Positions 1 to 7,884 of a stretch of DNA of 64,000 bases are shown one piece after another; the first letter of the stretch is position 1, and the number at the start of each line of letters is the position of its first letter. Under the pieces are notes generated by a model. That model was not told the origin of the DNA. It saw only the letters and a program-made list of their open reading frames with translations, and searched no databases. The position numbers and the translations under genes were made by a program. This DNA comes from Halpernia humi (GTDB lineage: Bacteria > Bacteroidota > Bacteroidia > Flavobacteriales > Weeksellaceae). The stretch covers positions 62,001 through 126,000 of the forward strand of contig NZ_FNUS01000004.1 in assembly GCF_900108025.1 (NCBI RefSeq), read 5' to 3'.

Positions 1-472
1 TGAAGTCTGAAAATTCTTCTATAAAACCAGAACGGATAAACAATATTGTTGAAATAATCATTAAAAGCAAATTCAATAGAGATAAAATCAGAAAAAGCAA
101 AAATTTATTGTAAAAAGCAAAAACAACGGATAATGCACAATTTATCACTATTAGCAAATAAAAAAACATCGGAAGAGAATTCCAATCAAAGTATTTTTTC
201 AATTGGAAATCTTTTTCGTTTAATTGTGTTAAACCACTTAACTGATAAGCATTTAAATTAACTTCAATTTTCGCTAAACCATCTAATTGATATGTTGGAA
301 TATCAACAGTTTTTGGTTGTTTTCCAATTTGTTTCTTTGTATCGAAATCTCCTATTTGAGTTGAATCTGCAATCTTTACAGGTTTATGACACATTCTCAA
401 AAATGGCATAAAAAAAATCAGAAAACAAATTGGTGTAAAATATTTAAATTTTAAAATTATTAATTTCTTCAT
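1..472 (-). CDS. Hypothetical membrane protein (3' end outside window)
   Basis: An open frame on the minus strand starts with ATG at 472, two bases after the nadE stop, and runs without a stop to the window edge (about 157 codons). The N terminus (MKKLIILKFKYF followed by a hydrophobic stretch to about residue 27) is a signal anchor. A polar region of about 70 residues follows, then at least two hydrophobic segments around residues 98-145. The two-base gap to nadE suggests the two are co-transcribed. I do not recognise the family. Because the C terminus is missing, nothing firm can be said about its role beyond being membrane-bound. Confidence 0.6.
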   Translation of the reverse strand, partial: MKKLIILKFKYFTPICFLIFFMPFLRMCHKPVKIADSTQIGDFDTKKQIGKQPKTVDIPTYQLDGLAKIEVNLNAYQLSGLTQLNEKDFQLKKYFDWNSLPMFFYLLIVINCALSVVFAFYNKFLLFLILSLLNLLLMIISTILFIRSGFIEEFSDF

Positions 473-474
473 TA

Positions 475-1266
475 TTAATTTCTCCACTCTTCCGGAATAT
501 CACACACCGGAATTGGGTTTATTTTGTGTTGCGCGGCTTTGTTCATTTTAGAAAATATTTTAAAAACTTCCAAATCTCTTCCGTGATAATCCGCTTCCGT
601 TTTTGTTCCCCATTCTTTTTGAATTTTTTCTAATTCTGGGTAAGTTGCGCCAATTTGCTGCTCATCAGTTCTGTCAACATCCCACAAACCGTCCGTCGGA
701 ACTGCTTCCTGAATACTTTTAACCAAATCTAAATCACGAGACAATTGGTAAACTTCCGTTTTATATAAATCTGCAATCGGCGAAATATCGACACCGCCGT
801 CGCCATATTTGGTGTAAAAACCGATGCCAAAATCTTCTACTTTATTTCCTGTTCCGCAAACCAAAAGTCCGTTTATTTGGCCATAATAATACAACGTAAG
901 CATTCTTAATCTAGAACGTGTATTGGCAAAAGCCAATTTTTCTGCAGGAAATTTTTCATCATCCACATCAAACGTTTTGTATAATTTTTCAAAAACCGGC
1001 GTTAGATTTACCGACATTCCTTCTACATTTGGAAATTTACTTTTCAAATCTTCAATGTGTTCTTTGGCGCGATTTACTTGGTCTTCTTTCTGGCGAATTG
1101 GCATTTCTAAAACTAAAACTTTTAAACCTGTTTTTGCACATAAAGTGGAAACTACGGCAGAATCTACACCACCTGAAACACCTACAACATAACCATTTAC
1201 ACCTGCTTTTTCAGCATAATCTTTAAGCCAATTTACGATATAATCTATTACTTTTTGTGATTGCAT
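475..1266 (-). CDS. nadE: NH3-dependent NAD(+) synthetase
   Basis: This enzyme amidates nicotinic acid adenine dinucleotide to NAD+ using ATP and ammonia, the last step of NAD biosynthesis in the cytoplasm. The 263-residue protein has the ATP-pyrophosphatase loop SGGVDS at residues 31-36, the ANTRSRLRML helix near 115 and the GTGNKVEDFGIG substrate loop near 140. There is no N-terminal nitrilase (glutaminase) domain, so it is the short ammonia-dependent type rather than the glutamine-dependent one. The start ATG at 1266 lies close to the divergently transcribed gldB, with about 160 bp between them. A membrane protein gene follows two bases downstream. Confidence 0.93.
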   Translation of the reverse strand: MQSQKVIDYIVNWLKDYAEKAGVNGYVVGVSGGVDSAVVSTLCAKTGLKVLVLEMPIRQKEDQVNRAKEHIEDLKSKFPNVEGMSVNLTPVFEKLYKTFDVDDEKFPAEKLAFANTRSRLRMLTLYYYGQINGLLVCGTGNKVEDFGIGFYTKYGDGGVDISPIADLYKTEVYQLSRDLDLVKSIQEAVPTDGLWDVDRTDEQQIGATYPELEKIQKEWGTKTEADYHGRDLEVFKIFSKMNKAAQHKINPIPVCDIPEEWRN

Positions 1267-1390
1267 TTTTTATTTTTTTTAAATTAAACTGAAATTGTAA
1301 TAATTAAATTTTAAAATCACGAAGGAATTTTTTGTTCAATTTGGATATTTCATTTCTATTCCCTACACAAGTTTTCCGCTAAATTTTCAC

Positions 1391-1398
1391 TAATTTTG
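1391..1398 (+). promoter_or_regulatory. Bacteroidota -7 box before gldB
   Basis: TAATTTTG matches the Bacteroidota -7 consensus TAnnTTTG and lies 26 bases before the gldB ATG at 1425. No good -33 TTTG could be placed upstream, so this is a partial match. Confidence 0.4.
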
Positions 1399-1424
1399 CG
1401 TGAAAATTTAACTTGGTAAAAATA

Positions 1425-2408
1425 ATGAAGTTTTTTAAATATTTTATGCTTTCGGCGGTTCTAATTTTTGTACTAAATTCTTGCAAAAAAGATTCTGCAA
1501 ATAAATGGGACATTAAAATTGAAAATGAATTTCCAAATGTGAAATTAACAGATATTTCTAAAGAATTTTACGATTCTACAGTTTCTTTAGAAGAGTTTAA
1601 AAAACAATATCCTTGGTTTCAAGGAAGCGTTACAGATGCCGATTATAGCGCAAGAAGAGCCGATTCAGCAGAAATAAAAATTTACAAAGAAGCAATTGCA
1701 AAAATAGACCAACAAAAATTAAAAACCGAATTGTCTTCACTTTTTGCGCATATTCAATATTATTTTCCCGATTTTAAAACGCCACAAGTTTATCTATTTT
1801 CTTCTGATTTGCAGATGGCGCAAGACCCCATTTTTTTAGAACCAAAAAATAATTACCTTTTTATTGACATCACTGGTTTTATGGGAGAAAACAACCCGAA
1901 TTATAAAGGCATGGATCTTTATATTCAAAAATCCATGAATCCACAAAACATCATCCCAAAAGTATCTGACATTATTGCAAATCAACTCATTAGACCAGAT
2001 GCAAAACATCAAAAGTTTTTAGATAAAATTGTTTTTCAAGGAAAAATTTTAACGCTTCAAGATGTCTTTTTGCCACAAGAACCAGATTATCTTAAATTGA
2101 ATTACACACAAAAACAATATGAATGGTGTGAAGCCAATGAAGAAAATATCTGGAATTTTTTCGTAGAAAACAATCTGGTTTATAGCGATGATGCACGATT
2201 GGAAGAACGTTTCATGTCGAAAGCGCCATTTTCTAAATTTTATACAGCGATCGATAATGAATCTTCGCCACAAGTTGGAAATTTTGAAGGCTGGCAAATT
2301 TGTCGGAAATTTTTCAAAGAAAAACCAAATACTACTCTACAGGATTTTCTGAAAATGGATGCCCAAACTATTTTTAATGAGGCACAATATAGACCGAAAG
2401 TTGATTGA
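1425..2408 (+). CDS. gldB: Gliding motility lipoprotein GldB
   Basis: GldB is a cell-envelope lipoprotein of flavobacterial gliding motility whose biochemical role is unclear. The protein starts with a hydrophobic signal ending in the lipobox LNSC, with the acylated cysteine at residue 20. Family features include the segment IQYYFPDFKTP and the later LFIDITGFMGENNPNYKG region. I chose ATG at 1425; a TTG at 1413 in frame would add four residues before the signal sequence and is less likely. The neighbour gldC follows 112 bp downstream, the usual arrangement. Many gld homologues occur in non-gliding Weeksellaceae, so its presence does not prove gliding. Confidence 0.85.
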   Translation: MKFFKYFMLSAVLIFVLNSCKKDSANKWDIKIENEFPNVKLTDISKEFYDSTVSLEEFKKQYPWFQGSVTDADYSARRADSAEIKIYKEAIAKIDQQKLKTELSSLFAHIQYYFPDFKTPQVYLFSSDLQMAQDPIFLEPKNNYLFIDITGFMGENNPNYKGMDLYIQKSMNPQNIIPKVSDIIANQLIRPDAKHQKFLDKIVFQGKILTLQDVFLPQEPDYLKLNYTQKQYEWCEANEENIWNFFVENNLVYSDDARLEERFMSKAPFSKFYTAIDNESSPQVGNFEGWQICRKFFKEKPNTTLQDFLKMDAQTIFNEAQYRPKVD

Positions 2409-2439
2409 TATAGTAATTAAGTGTTTGAGTATAACAAAA

Positions 2440-2476
2440 TAATTTGATAATTTGATAATTTGATAATTTGATAATT
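2440..2476 (+). repeat. 8-bp tandem repeat (TAATTTGA, about 4.6 copies)
   Basis: Four perfect copies of TAATTTGA plus a partial copy lie between gldB and gldC, 45-80 bases before the gldC start. The unit is not a multiple of three and the tract is noncoding, so copy-number change would alter spacing rather than a protein. Confidence 0.8.
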
Positions 2477-2520
2477 AAAAAGAATCTTTTAATTTTTAAC
2501 CCTTTAATTAAATAAAAAAA

Positions 2521-2847
2521 ATGCGTGAAACCAACATAAATATCCGTGTAGAACTCGATGAAAACCACGTTCCTGAAAAATTGTATTGGAATGCCCAAGA
2601 TGGCGGAATTGAAAATGAAGAAACAAAAGCAACCATGATTTCCGTTTGGGACGACAAAAAAAAGGAAGCCTTAAGAATCGATCTTTGGACTAAAGATATG
2701 CCAGTGGATGATATGAAAATGTTTCTTCACCAAATTTTATTATCAATAAGCCACACTTACGAAAAAGCCACTGGCGAAGAAGATGTGGCACAATGGTTGG
2801 AAGATACCGCCGAAACTTTCGCGGTAAAAGCAGCAATAAAAATGTAA
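2521..2847 (+). CDS. gldC: Gliding motility protein GldC
   Basis: A 108-residue soluble protein with no signal peptide. The sequence (RETNINIRVELDENHVPEKL at the start, then WNAQDGG and a C-terminal AQWLEDTAETFAVKA segment) matches the small acidic GldC family found beside gldB in Flavobacteriia. Its molecular function is not known; in the model Flavobacterium it contributes to, but is not essential for, gliding. An 8-bp tandem repeat precedes the start codon. Co-transcription with gldB is likely given the same strand and short gap. Confidence 0.85.
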   Translation: MRETNINIRVELDENHVPEKLYWNAQDGGIENEETKATMISVWDDKKKEALRIDLWTKDMPVDDMKMFLHQILLSISHTYEKATGEEDVAQWLEDTAETFAVKAAIKM

Positions 2848-2935
2848 AAATAATATAACAATTTGCAAATGTAAAAATGTAGCAATTAAAACATTGGTAA
2901 ACTGTTAGACTATTAAATTGTTAAATTAGAAAAAT

Positions 2936-4081
2936 ATGAAATTCAATACCAAAGTAATTCACGGAAATCAACACCCAGAACCTACAACCGGCTCAGTAAA
3001 TGTTCCCGTGTTTTTAACTTCCACTTTTGCACAAAAATCACCCGGAAACCCAATCGGAGAATACGAATATTCCCGCGCTGCAAATCCCACAAGACAAGCG
3101 TTGGAAGACAGTTTGGCAAGTATCGAAAACGGCACAAAAGGTTTGGCATTTGGTTCAGGTTTGGCTGCGATTGACTGCGTTTTAAAACTATTAAAACCTG
3201 GCGATGAAATTATCGCTGTAGATGATTTATATGGGGGAAGTTACCGACTTTTCGTGCGTTTATTCGAAAAATATAATTTAAAATTTACCTTCATTAATTT
3301 TGATGATGTTTCAAAAGTTGAAGATAAAATCACGGATAAAACGAGATTAATCTGGATTGAAACGCCGACAAATCCGCTAATGAAATTGGTAGATATTAAA
3401 GCCGTTTGCGATTTGGTAAAAGGAAAAAACATTTTAGTCGCTGTTGATAATACTTTTGCAACACCTTATTTGCAAAAACCATTAGATTTAGGCGCCGATA
3501 TTGTGATGCATTCTGCCACAAAATATTTAGGCGGACATTCCGATTTGGTTGCGGGCGCGTTAGTTGCGAAAGATGAAAAATTAGGCGAAGAACTTCATTT
3601 TATTCAATTCGCAAGTGGCGGAATTCTTGGACCGATGGATTCTTACTTGGTTTTAAGAGGTATTAAAACTTTGGCTTTGCGCGTACAAAGACATTCTGAA
3701 AACGGAATGAAAATCGCGGAATATTTAGAAAATCATCCGGCGGTTGATAAAGTTTTTTATCCAGGATTAAAATCTCATCCGCAAAATGATTTAGCCCAAA
3801 AACAAATGTCAGATTTTGGCGGAATGGTTTCTTTTACCTTTAAATCAGGAAAAAAAGAAGATGCTATTAAATTTTTAGAAAACTTAAAAGTCTTTACTTT
3901 AGCAGAATCTTTGGGCGGCGTAGAATCTTTAGCCAACCATCCTGCATTGATGACACACGCTTCAATTCCTGCAAAAAAACGCGCAGAATTGGGCATTACC
4001 GACGATTTAATACGTTTAAGCGTCGGCATTGAAGATGCTGAAGATTTATTGCAAGATCTGGAAAACGCTTTTTCTAAATAA
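2936..4081 (+). CDS. Cystathionine gamma-synthase/lyase family PLP enzyme
   Basis: A 381-residue enzyme of the Cys/Met metabolism PLP family (fold type I). The PLP-binding lysine is K196 in SATKYLGGH. YSRAANPTR near 45 and the C-terminal ESLANHPALMTHASIPA region are typical of cystathionine gamma-synthase and gamma-lyase. These convert O-acyl-homoserine plus cysteine to cystathionine, or cleave cystathionine. The sequence alone does not separate MetB, a gamma-lyase or a homocysteine synthase, so no symbol is given. It is flanked by short AT-rich spacers and transcribed with the same orientation as gldC. Confidence 0.85.
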   Translation: MKFNTKVIHGNQHPEPTTGSVNVPVFLTSTFAQKSPGNPIGEYEYSRAANPTRQALEDSLASIENGTKGLAFGSGLAAIDCVLKLLKPGDEIIAVDDLYGGSYRLFVRLFEKYNLKFTFINFDDVSKVEDKITDKTRLIWIETPTNPLMKLVDIKAVCDLVKGKNILVAVDNTFATPYLQKPLDLGADIVMHSATKYLGGHSDLVAGALVAKDEKLGEELHFIQFASGGILGPMDSYLVLRGIKTLALRVQRHSENGMKIAEYLENHPAVDKVFYPGLKSHPQNDLAQKQMSDFGGMVSFTFKSGKKEDAIKFLENLKVFTLAESLGGVESLANHPALMTHASIPAKKRAELGITDDLIRLSVGIEDAEDLLQDLENAFSK

Positions 4082-4165
4082 TATAACAATATATCAGTTT
4101 AACAGTTTAGCCATATTTTTAAAATCGTTAAACTGTTAAATTTTTGCATTGGTAAATTTACTAAT

Positions 4166-4657
4166 ATGACAGAATTTCAAAAATACATTCAGCGTTATTT
4201 GGATCTAATTCCGACAGACCATTTTTTTGACGAACTTGGTCAATCTGAAAAAGCAACTTTAGCCATTTATTTAAATTTAAACGATGAATCTGCGCTTTAT
4301 AAATACGCAGAAAACAAATGGTCTTTAAAAGAAATTTTGCAGCATTTGATTGATTGTGAAAGGATTTTTCAATATCGTGCGTTGGCGATTTCCCGCGGTG
4401 AAACCCAAAATTTACCGGGATTCGATGAAGAAATTTATGCTAAAAATTCAAATGCAGACATTCGAAATGTTTCAGATTTAATTGCAGAATTTTCTTTGGT
4501 TAGACAATCTTCCATTTTATTATTCAAAAGTTTTACAGCCGAAATGCTTTTAAATAAAGGTTTTGCGAATGGAAATGAAATTTCTGTGGAAACAATCGAA
4601 AAATTGATTGTGGGACATAATCTGCATCATTTGAATGTGATTAAAGAAAGGTATTAA
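4166..4657 (+). CDS. DinB-family protein
   Basis: A 163-residue protein of the DinB/YfiT four-helix bundle superfamily. The likely metal-binding histidines are in LKEILQHLIDCERI (around residue 52) and the C-terminal GHNLHHLNVIKERY. Members often act as bacillithiol- or mycothiol-type thiol transferases or have unknown function; the substrate cannot be read from the sequence. It is unrelated to DNA polymerase IV (also called dinB) encoded at 17.2 kb. A cluster of palindromic repeats begins just after its stop codon. Confidence 0.75.
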   Translation: MTEFQKYIQRYLDLIPTDHFFDELGQSEKATLAIYLNLNDESALYKYAENKWSLKEILQHLIDCERIFQYRALAISRGETQNLPGFDEEIYAKNSNADIRNVSDLIAEFSLVRQSSILLFKSFTAEMLLNKGFANGNEISVETIEKLIVGHNLHHLNVIKERY

Positions 4658-4684
4658 AAGAGTAAATTTTTACAAATCGATAGG

Positions 4685-4949
4685 AACGGGCTTTAGCCCG
4701 TTTTTAATTTTGATTAAACAATTGGCTTTAGCCAAAATCATAATTTACAATTTCAAAGAATATTTTTAATGAGATAGGTTTTGGCTAAAGCCAAAAATGA
4801 TTCCAACCATTAAGCGGGCTAAAGCCCGCTCCTATTGATCAAAACCTAAAACGTATTCAAAAAGGTGAAATCATTTACTATACGAAAAAATCACTAGGAA
4901 CGGGCTTTAGCCCGTTTTTAATTTAGATAAATTGATTGGCTTTAGCCAA
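4685..4949. repeat. REP-like palindrome cluster (six hairpins) beside a REP transposase
   Basis: Six palindromes occur in 265 bp: 4685-4702, 4722-4735, 4779-4796, 4813-4830, 4899-4916 and 4936-4949. Two types alternate: a strong stem with core CGGGCTTTAGCCCG and a weaker TTGGCTTTAGCCAA, paired as strong-weak, inverted weak-strong, strong-weak. The flanking base pair differs compatibly between copies (AACGGG...CCCGTT versus AGCGGG...CCCGCT). This fills the intergenic gap 4658-4990 just upstream of an IS200-like transposase, the classic REP/RAYT layout. Confidence 0.88.
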
Positions 4950-4990
4950 AACTTACAAAAATTCATACATTTGAATAAATAATTTTCCTA

Positions 4991-5422
4991 ATGTCGTTTA
5001 TTAAAATTTACATTCATTTGGTATTCTCAACGTTAGAAAGAAAGCCATTTCTTAATTCGAAAGATTTAAGAATTAAAGTTTGGAAGCACATTAAAGAAAA
5101 TGCAACGGAAAAAGGAATTTTTATTGATATGGTGAATGGATATTCAGACCATTGCCACTGTTTAATTTCACTTTCTTCAAATCAAAATATTGAAAAAGTA
5201 GTTCAGTTGATAAAAGGTGAATCTTCATTTTGGATAAACAAAAATAATTTAACCGAAGAAAAATTTAACTGGCAAGAACAATATTTTGCAGTTTCCGTTT
5301 CAGAATCAAATATTGAAAAAGTAAGAAATTATATTAAAAACCAAGAAAAACACCATCAACAAAAGACTTATACTCAAGAATATGAAGAATTTATTGAGAA
5401 AATTAATTTTAAAATAAATTAA
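4991..5422 (+). CDS. REP-associated tyrosine transposase (IS200-like, HUH/Y1)
   Basis: A 143-residue single-domain Y1 transposase. The HUH motif is H54-C55-H56 in SDHCHCLIS, and the likely nucleophile is Y114 in VRNYIKNQEKHH. IS200/IS605-type TnpA enzymes cleave single-stranded DNA at hairpins. The single-copy gene with no flanking accessory genes, next to six REP-like palindromes, fits a domesticated RAYT rather than an active insertion sequence. No separate IS ends or target duplication were seen. It is followed after two bases by a DNA glycosylase gene. The middle residue Cys in the HUH motif is slightly unusual but hydrophobic. Confidence 0.85.
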   Translation: MSFIKIYIHLVFSTLERKPFLNSKDLRIKVWKHIKENATEKGIFIDMVNGYSDHCHCLISLSSNQNIEKVVQLIKGESSFWINKNNLTEEKFNWQEQYFAVSVSESNIEKVRNYIKNQEKHHQQKTYTQEYEEFIEKINFKIN

Positions 5423-5424
5423 AG

Positions 5425-5913
5425 TTGGAAAACCGCATTTCATCATTTCCGCCAATTATTGATGACAATTCTAAGATCTTAATTTTAGGCTCAATTCCCG
5501 GTGTAAAATCTTTAGAAAAACAGCAATATTACGGACATCCGCATAATAAATTCTGGAAAATTATCTTCCAATTATTTAATGAAGAATTTTCCGAAGATTA
5601 CATAGAAAAAATTAAACTTTTAAAGAAAAACCACGTCGCACTTTGGGACGTGATTGATTCCTGTGAAAGAAAAGGAAGTTTAGATTCTGAAATAAAAAAC
5701 GAAGAAGCAAACCCAATATTTGAACTTTTAGAAAAATATCAAAATATTTCCGCCATCTTCTGCAATGGCGGAAAATCTTTTAAAATTTTACAAAAGATTT
5801 TAGGTAAAAACTTTAAAATTCCCATACTTTTACTGCCTTCCACAAGTCCGCTTCACACGATTTCTTTTGAAAAAAAATTGGAAAATTGGAAAATTATTAA
5901 AAATTATCTGTAA
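5425..5913 (+). CDS. DNA-deoxyinosine glycosylase (UDG superfamily family 6)
   Basis: A 162-residue uracil-DNA-glycosylase-fold enzyme that would remove hypoxanthine (deaminated adenine) or uracil from DNA in base excision repair. Motifs are GSIPG at 22-26, GHPHNKFW at 37-44, CNGGKSF near 113 and PSTSPLHT at 138-145; the first and last form the active-site pocket in this family. The start is TTG at 5425, two bases after the transposase stop; no ATG exists nearby that keeps the conserved N terminus, so translational coupling is likely. The stop codon overlaps the left arm of a 17-bp inverted repeat that probably acts as terminator. Confidence 0.82.
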   Translation: MENRISSFPPIIDDNSKILILGSIPGVKSLEKQQYYGHPHNKFWKIIFQLFNEEFSEDYIEKIKLLKKNHVALWDVIDSCERKGSLDSEIKNEEANPIFELLEKYQNISAIFCNGGKSFKILQKILGKNFKIPILLLPSTSPLHTISFEKKLENWKIIKNYL

Positions 5914-5966
5914 AATTTAGCAAAATTACTCCCTTTAGGGTCGGGGCAATAATTTTGCTAAATTTT
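5912..5966. terminator. Bidirectional terminator-like hairpin with conserved loop
   Basis: Perfect 17-bp arms AAAATTTAGCAAAATTA (5912-5928) and its complement (5950-5966) enclose a 21-base loop. The loop reads on the minus strand as CCCCGACCCTAAAGGG plus flanks. It sits between two convergent genes and starts in the stop codon of the first. The loop core recurs at 12.1-12.3 kb with unrelated arms. Confidence 0.75.
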
Positions 5967-5986
5967 TAAAGGATTTTTTTAAATTT

Positions 5987-7006
5987 TTACTTCACTTCTG
6001 GCGCTACTTTTTCGCCAAATAATTTTATAGAATCCATCATAATGTCGTGCGCTGGATCACCAACATCCATGTGACCTATAAATCTGGTAATACCGAAAAT
6101 CTCTTTCATGTAATTTATTTTATCGGCAACTTCTTTCGGATTTCCGATAAATAAAGCACCATCTTTCATTCTTCCGCCTTCATACTGCATTTTTGTGTAT
6201 GGCGCCCAACCGCGTGATGAACCAATTCTGTCCATTTGCGATTTATAATTTTCAAAATATCCGTCGATCACATTTTGATCTTCACTTACAAAAGTGTGAG
6301 AATGAATGGCGATCTGCATTTCTGCTTCCGGAAATCCTGCTTTTAAATATTCCTGTTTGTAAAATTCTATTAAATTTTTAAACTGAATCGGCATTCCGCC
6401 AATGATCGCGACAACAAGCGGCATTCCAAGTCTTGCGGCACTTAAAACCGATTGTGGCGTTCCACCGACGGCGCGCCAAATTGGCAATTTTCCACCATTT
6501 TTTGCTCTTGGATAAACGGTTTGGTTTTCCATCGGCGCACGCAATTTTCCTGACCAAGTGATATTTTCCTCAGAATTAATTTTTAATAATAAATCTAATT
6601 TTTCATCAAAAAGTTCTTCATAATCATTTAAAGAATAACCAAACAAAGGAAAAGATTCTATAAAACTTCCTCTGCCCACAAATATCTCTGCTCTTCCATC
6701 TGAAATTAAATCTAAAGTTGAAAAATTTTGATACACTTTTACTGGTTCCGATGAACTTAAAACCGTTACACCACTTGCCAATTTTATATTTTTTGTGATA
6801 CTTGCAGCGGCGGCCAAAAGTATTTCGGGTGAAGAAACTGCATATTCTGGACGGTGATGTTCACCCATCGCAAAAATATCAATTCCCACTTCATCCATTA
6901 ATTTTACCTGTTCCAAAATCTCACGAAGTTTTATTCCGGCATCTCTGTATTTTCCTGTGGTTTGGTCAAACGCAAGATCGCCAAACATTCCTATTCCTAA
7001 TTCCAT
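5987..7006 (-). CDS. LLM-class flavin-dependent oxidoreductase
   Basis: A luciferase-like monooxygenase family protein (about 339 residues) with an N-terminal MELGIGMFGD strand, the MGEHHRPEY loop and a C-terminal half typical of bacterial LLM oxidoreductases (for example IGNPKEVADKI). Such enzymes use FMNH2 or F420-type cofactors; the substrate is unknown. I chose ATG at 7006 because the 13 residues encoded upstream (from 7045) are not family-like and overlap a promoter box. A minus-strand TAAATTTG at 7025-7032 lies just upstream. It is convergent with the glycosylase gene, sharing the hairpin at 5912-5966. Confidence 0.82.
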   Translation of the reverse strand: MELGIGMFGDLAFDQTTGKYRDAGIKLREILEQVKLMDEVGIDIFAMGEHHRPEYAVSSPEILLAAAASITKNIKLASGVTVLSSSEPVKVYQNFSTLDLISDGRAEIFVGRGSFIESFPLFGYSLNDYEELFDEKLDLLLKINSEENITWSGKLRAPMENQTVYPRAKNGGKLPIWRAVGGTPQSVLSAARLGMPLVVAIIGGMPIQFKNLIEFYKQEYLKAGFPEAEMQIAIHSHTFVSEDQNVIDGYFENYKSQMDRIGSSRGWAPYTKMQYEGGRMKDGALFIGNPKEVADKINYMKEIFGITRFIGHMDVGDPAHDIMMDSIKLFGEKVAPEVK

Positions 7007-7024
7007 TTTGTTAATTTTATAATA

Positions 7025-7032
7025 CAAATTTA
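7025..7032 (-). promoter_or_regulatory. -7 box for the LLM oxidoreductase
   Basis: TAAATTTG on the minus strand fits TAnnTTTG and is 18 bases before the chosen ATG at 7006. The -33 element is not clear. Confidence 0.4.
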
Positions 7033-7102
7033 CAGCAAACAACATCCAAAAACATTGATGTATGATATATTCTCAAACGTAAAAAAGCGAACATTTTTTC
7101 CC

Positions 7103-7110
7103 TATTTTTG
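7103..7110 (+). promoter_or_regulatory. -7 box before the YrdC/Sua5 gene
   Basis: TATTTTTG matches TAnnTTTG on the plus strand, 59 bases before ATG 7170, implying a leader of about 50 nt. Confidence 0.4.
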
Positions 7111-7169
7111 TACATTCAAAATCTGATTTAAACGATGTTTAATTTTGTTTAAAAGATTTAAAAAAAATT

Positions 7170-7718
7170 ATGGAAAACATTATAGAACTATTAAAATCAG
7201 GCGGAACGATACTTTATCCAACGGACACGATTTGGGGAATTGGTTGCGATGCGACAAATATTGAAGCCATTCAAAAAATATTTGAAATCAAAAAAAGAGA
7301 GCCTTCAAAATCAATGATTATTTTGGTGGAAAATGACAAGCGTTTGCAGGATTTAGTCGATGTTCCAGAAATTGCTTGGGAAATTATGGATTTAAGTGAA
7401 AAACCAGTAACAATAATTTATGAAACAGTCAGAAATTTACCAAAAGAACTTTTAGCAGAAGACGGTTCTGTGGGAATTCGTGTGGTGAAAAATGATTTCT
7501 GTAAAAAATTAATTTCAAAATTAAATAATCCTTTGGTTTCAACTTCTGCTAATTTAAGTAGTGAAAAAAGTCCAATAAAATTTTCTGATATTTCGCCGGA
7601 AATTAAAAATTCTGTCGATTTTGTAGTGAAAGATTTGGAAGATAAAGTGTCGGAATTTTCGGGTTCTTCTATTATGAAAATCTGGAATGACAGTAGAATT
7701 AAAATAATTCGTGAGTAA
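7170..7718 (+). CDS. L-threonylcarbamoyladenylate synthase (YrdC/Sua5 family)
   Basis: A 182-residue single-domain YrdC protein. It makes threonylcarbamoyl-AMP from threonine, bicarbonate and ATP for the t6A37 modification of ANN-decoding tRNAs. Visible features are GGTILYPTDTIWGIGCDATN near residues 12-31, KKREPSKSMIILV near 43-55, and the C-terminal STSANLSSEKSP segment. There is no Sua5 C-terminal extension, so it is the short TsaC type. The next gene, after a palindromic repeat, is a CCA-adding enzyme, so two tRNA-processing genes are adjacent. Confidence 0.88.
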   Translation: MENIIELLKSGGTILYPTDTIWGIGCDATNIEAIQKIFEIKKREPSKSMIILVENDKRLQDLVDVPEIAWEIMDLSEKPVTIIYETVRNLPKELLAEDGSVGIRVVKNDFCKKLISKLNNPLVSTSANLSSEKSPIKFSDISPEIKNSVDFVVKDLEDKVSEFSGSSIMKIWNDSRIKIIRE

Positions 7719-7764
7719 TATAATTTTCTAATTGTATTTTAATTATCTTGGTTTTTAAGACCAT

Positions 7765-7817
7765 TTTTGTCATTCCACAGGAATCTAAGCGGTTGAGATT
7801 CCTGCGGAATGACAAAA
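7765..7817. repeat. Palindromic repeat, TCATTCC/AGGAATCT family, copy 1
   Basis: 22-bp arms (7765-7786 and 7796-7817) reading TTTTGTCATTCC then AGGAATCT, with a single mismatch and a nine-base loop. A second copy of the same family is at 9349-9414, on the other side of the CCA-adding enzyme gene. Confidence 0.8.
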
Positions 7818-7872
7818 TTATGTTTTATTTGATTTAATTTTAAACTAAAACACTCAAAATATTTCTGAATCG

Positions 7873-7880
7873 TATCTTTG
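7873..7880 (+). promoter_or_regulatory. -7 box four bases before an ATG (possible leaderless start)
   Basis: TATCTTTG ends four bases before ATG 7885. With a Bacteroidota -7 box the start of transcription would fall at or next to the A of ATG. The same geometry occurs at 18322 and 27651. Confidence 0.5.
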
Positions 7881-7884
7881 CAAA

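Noticed and set aside
4685-5422. Complete active IS200/IS605 insertion sequence
   Set aside because: No TnpB, no clear left and right end pair around the gene and the multi-palindrome cluster favour a REP/RAYT interpretation.
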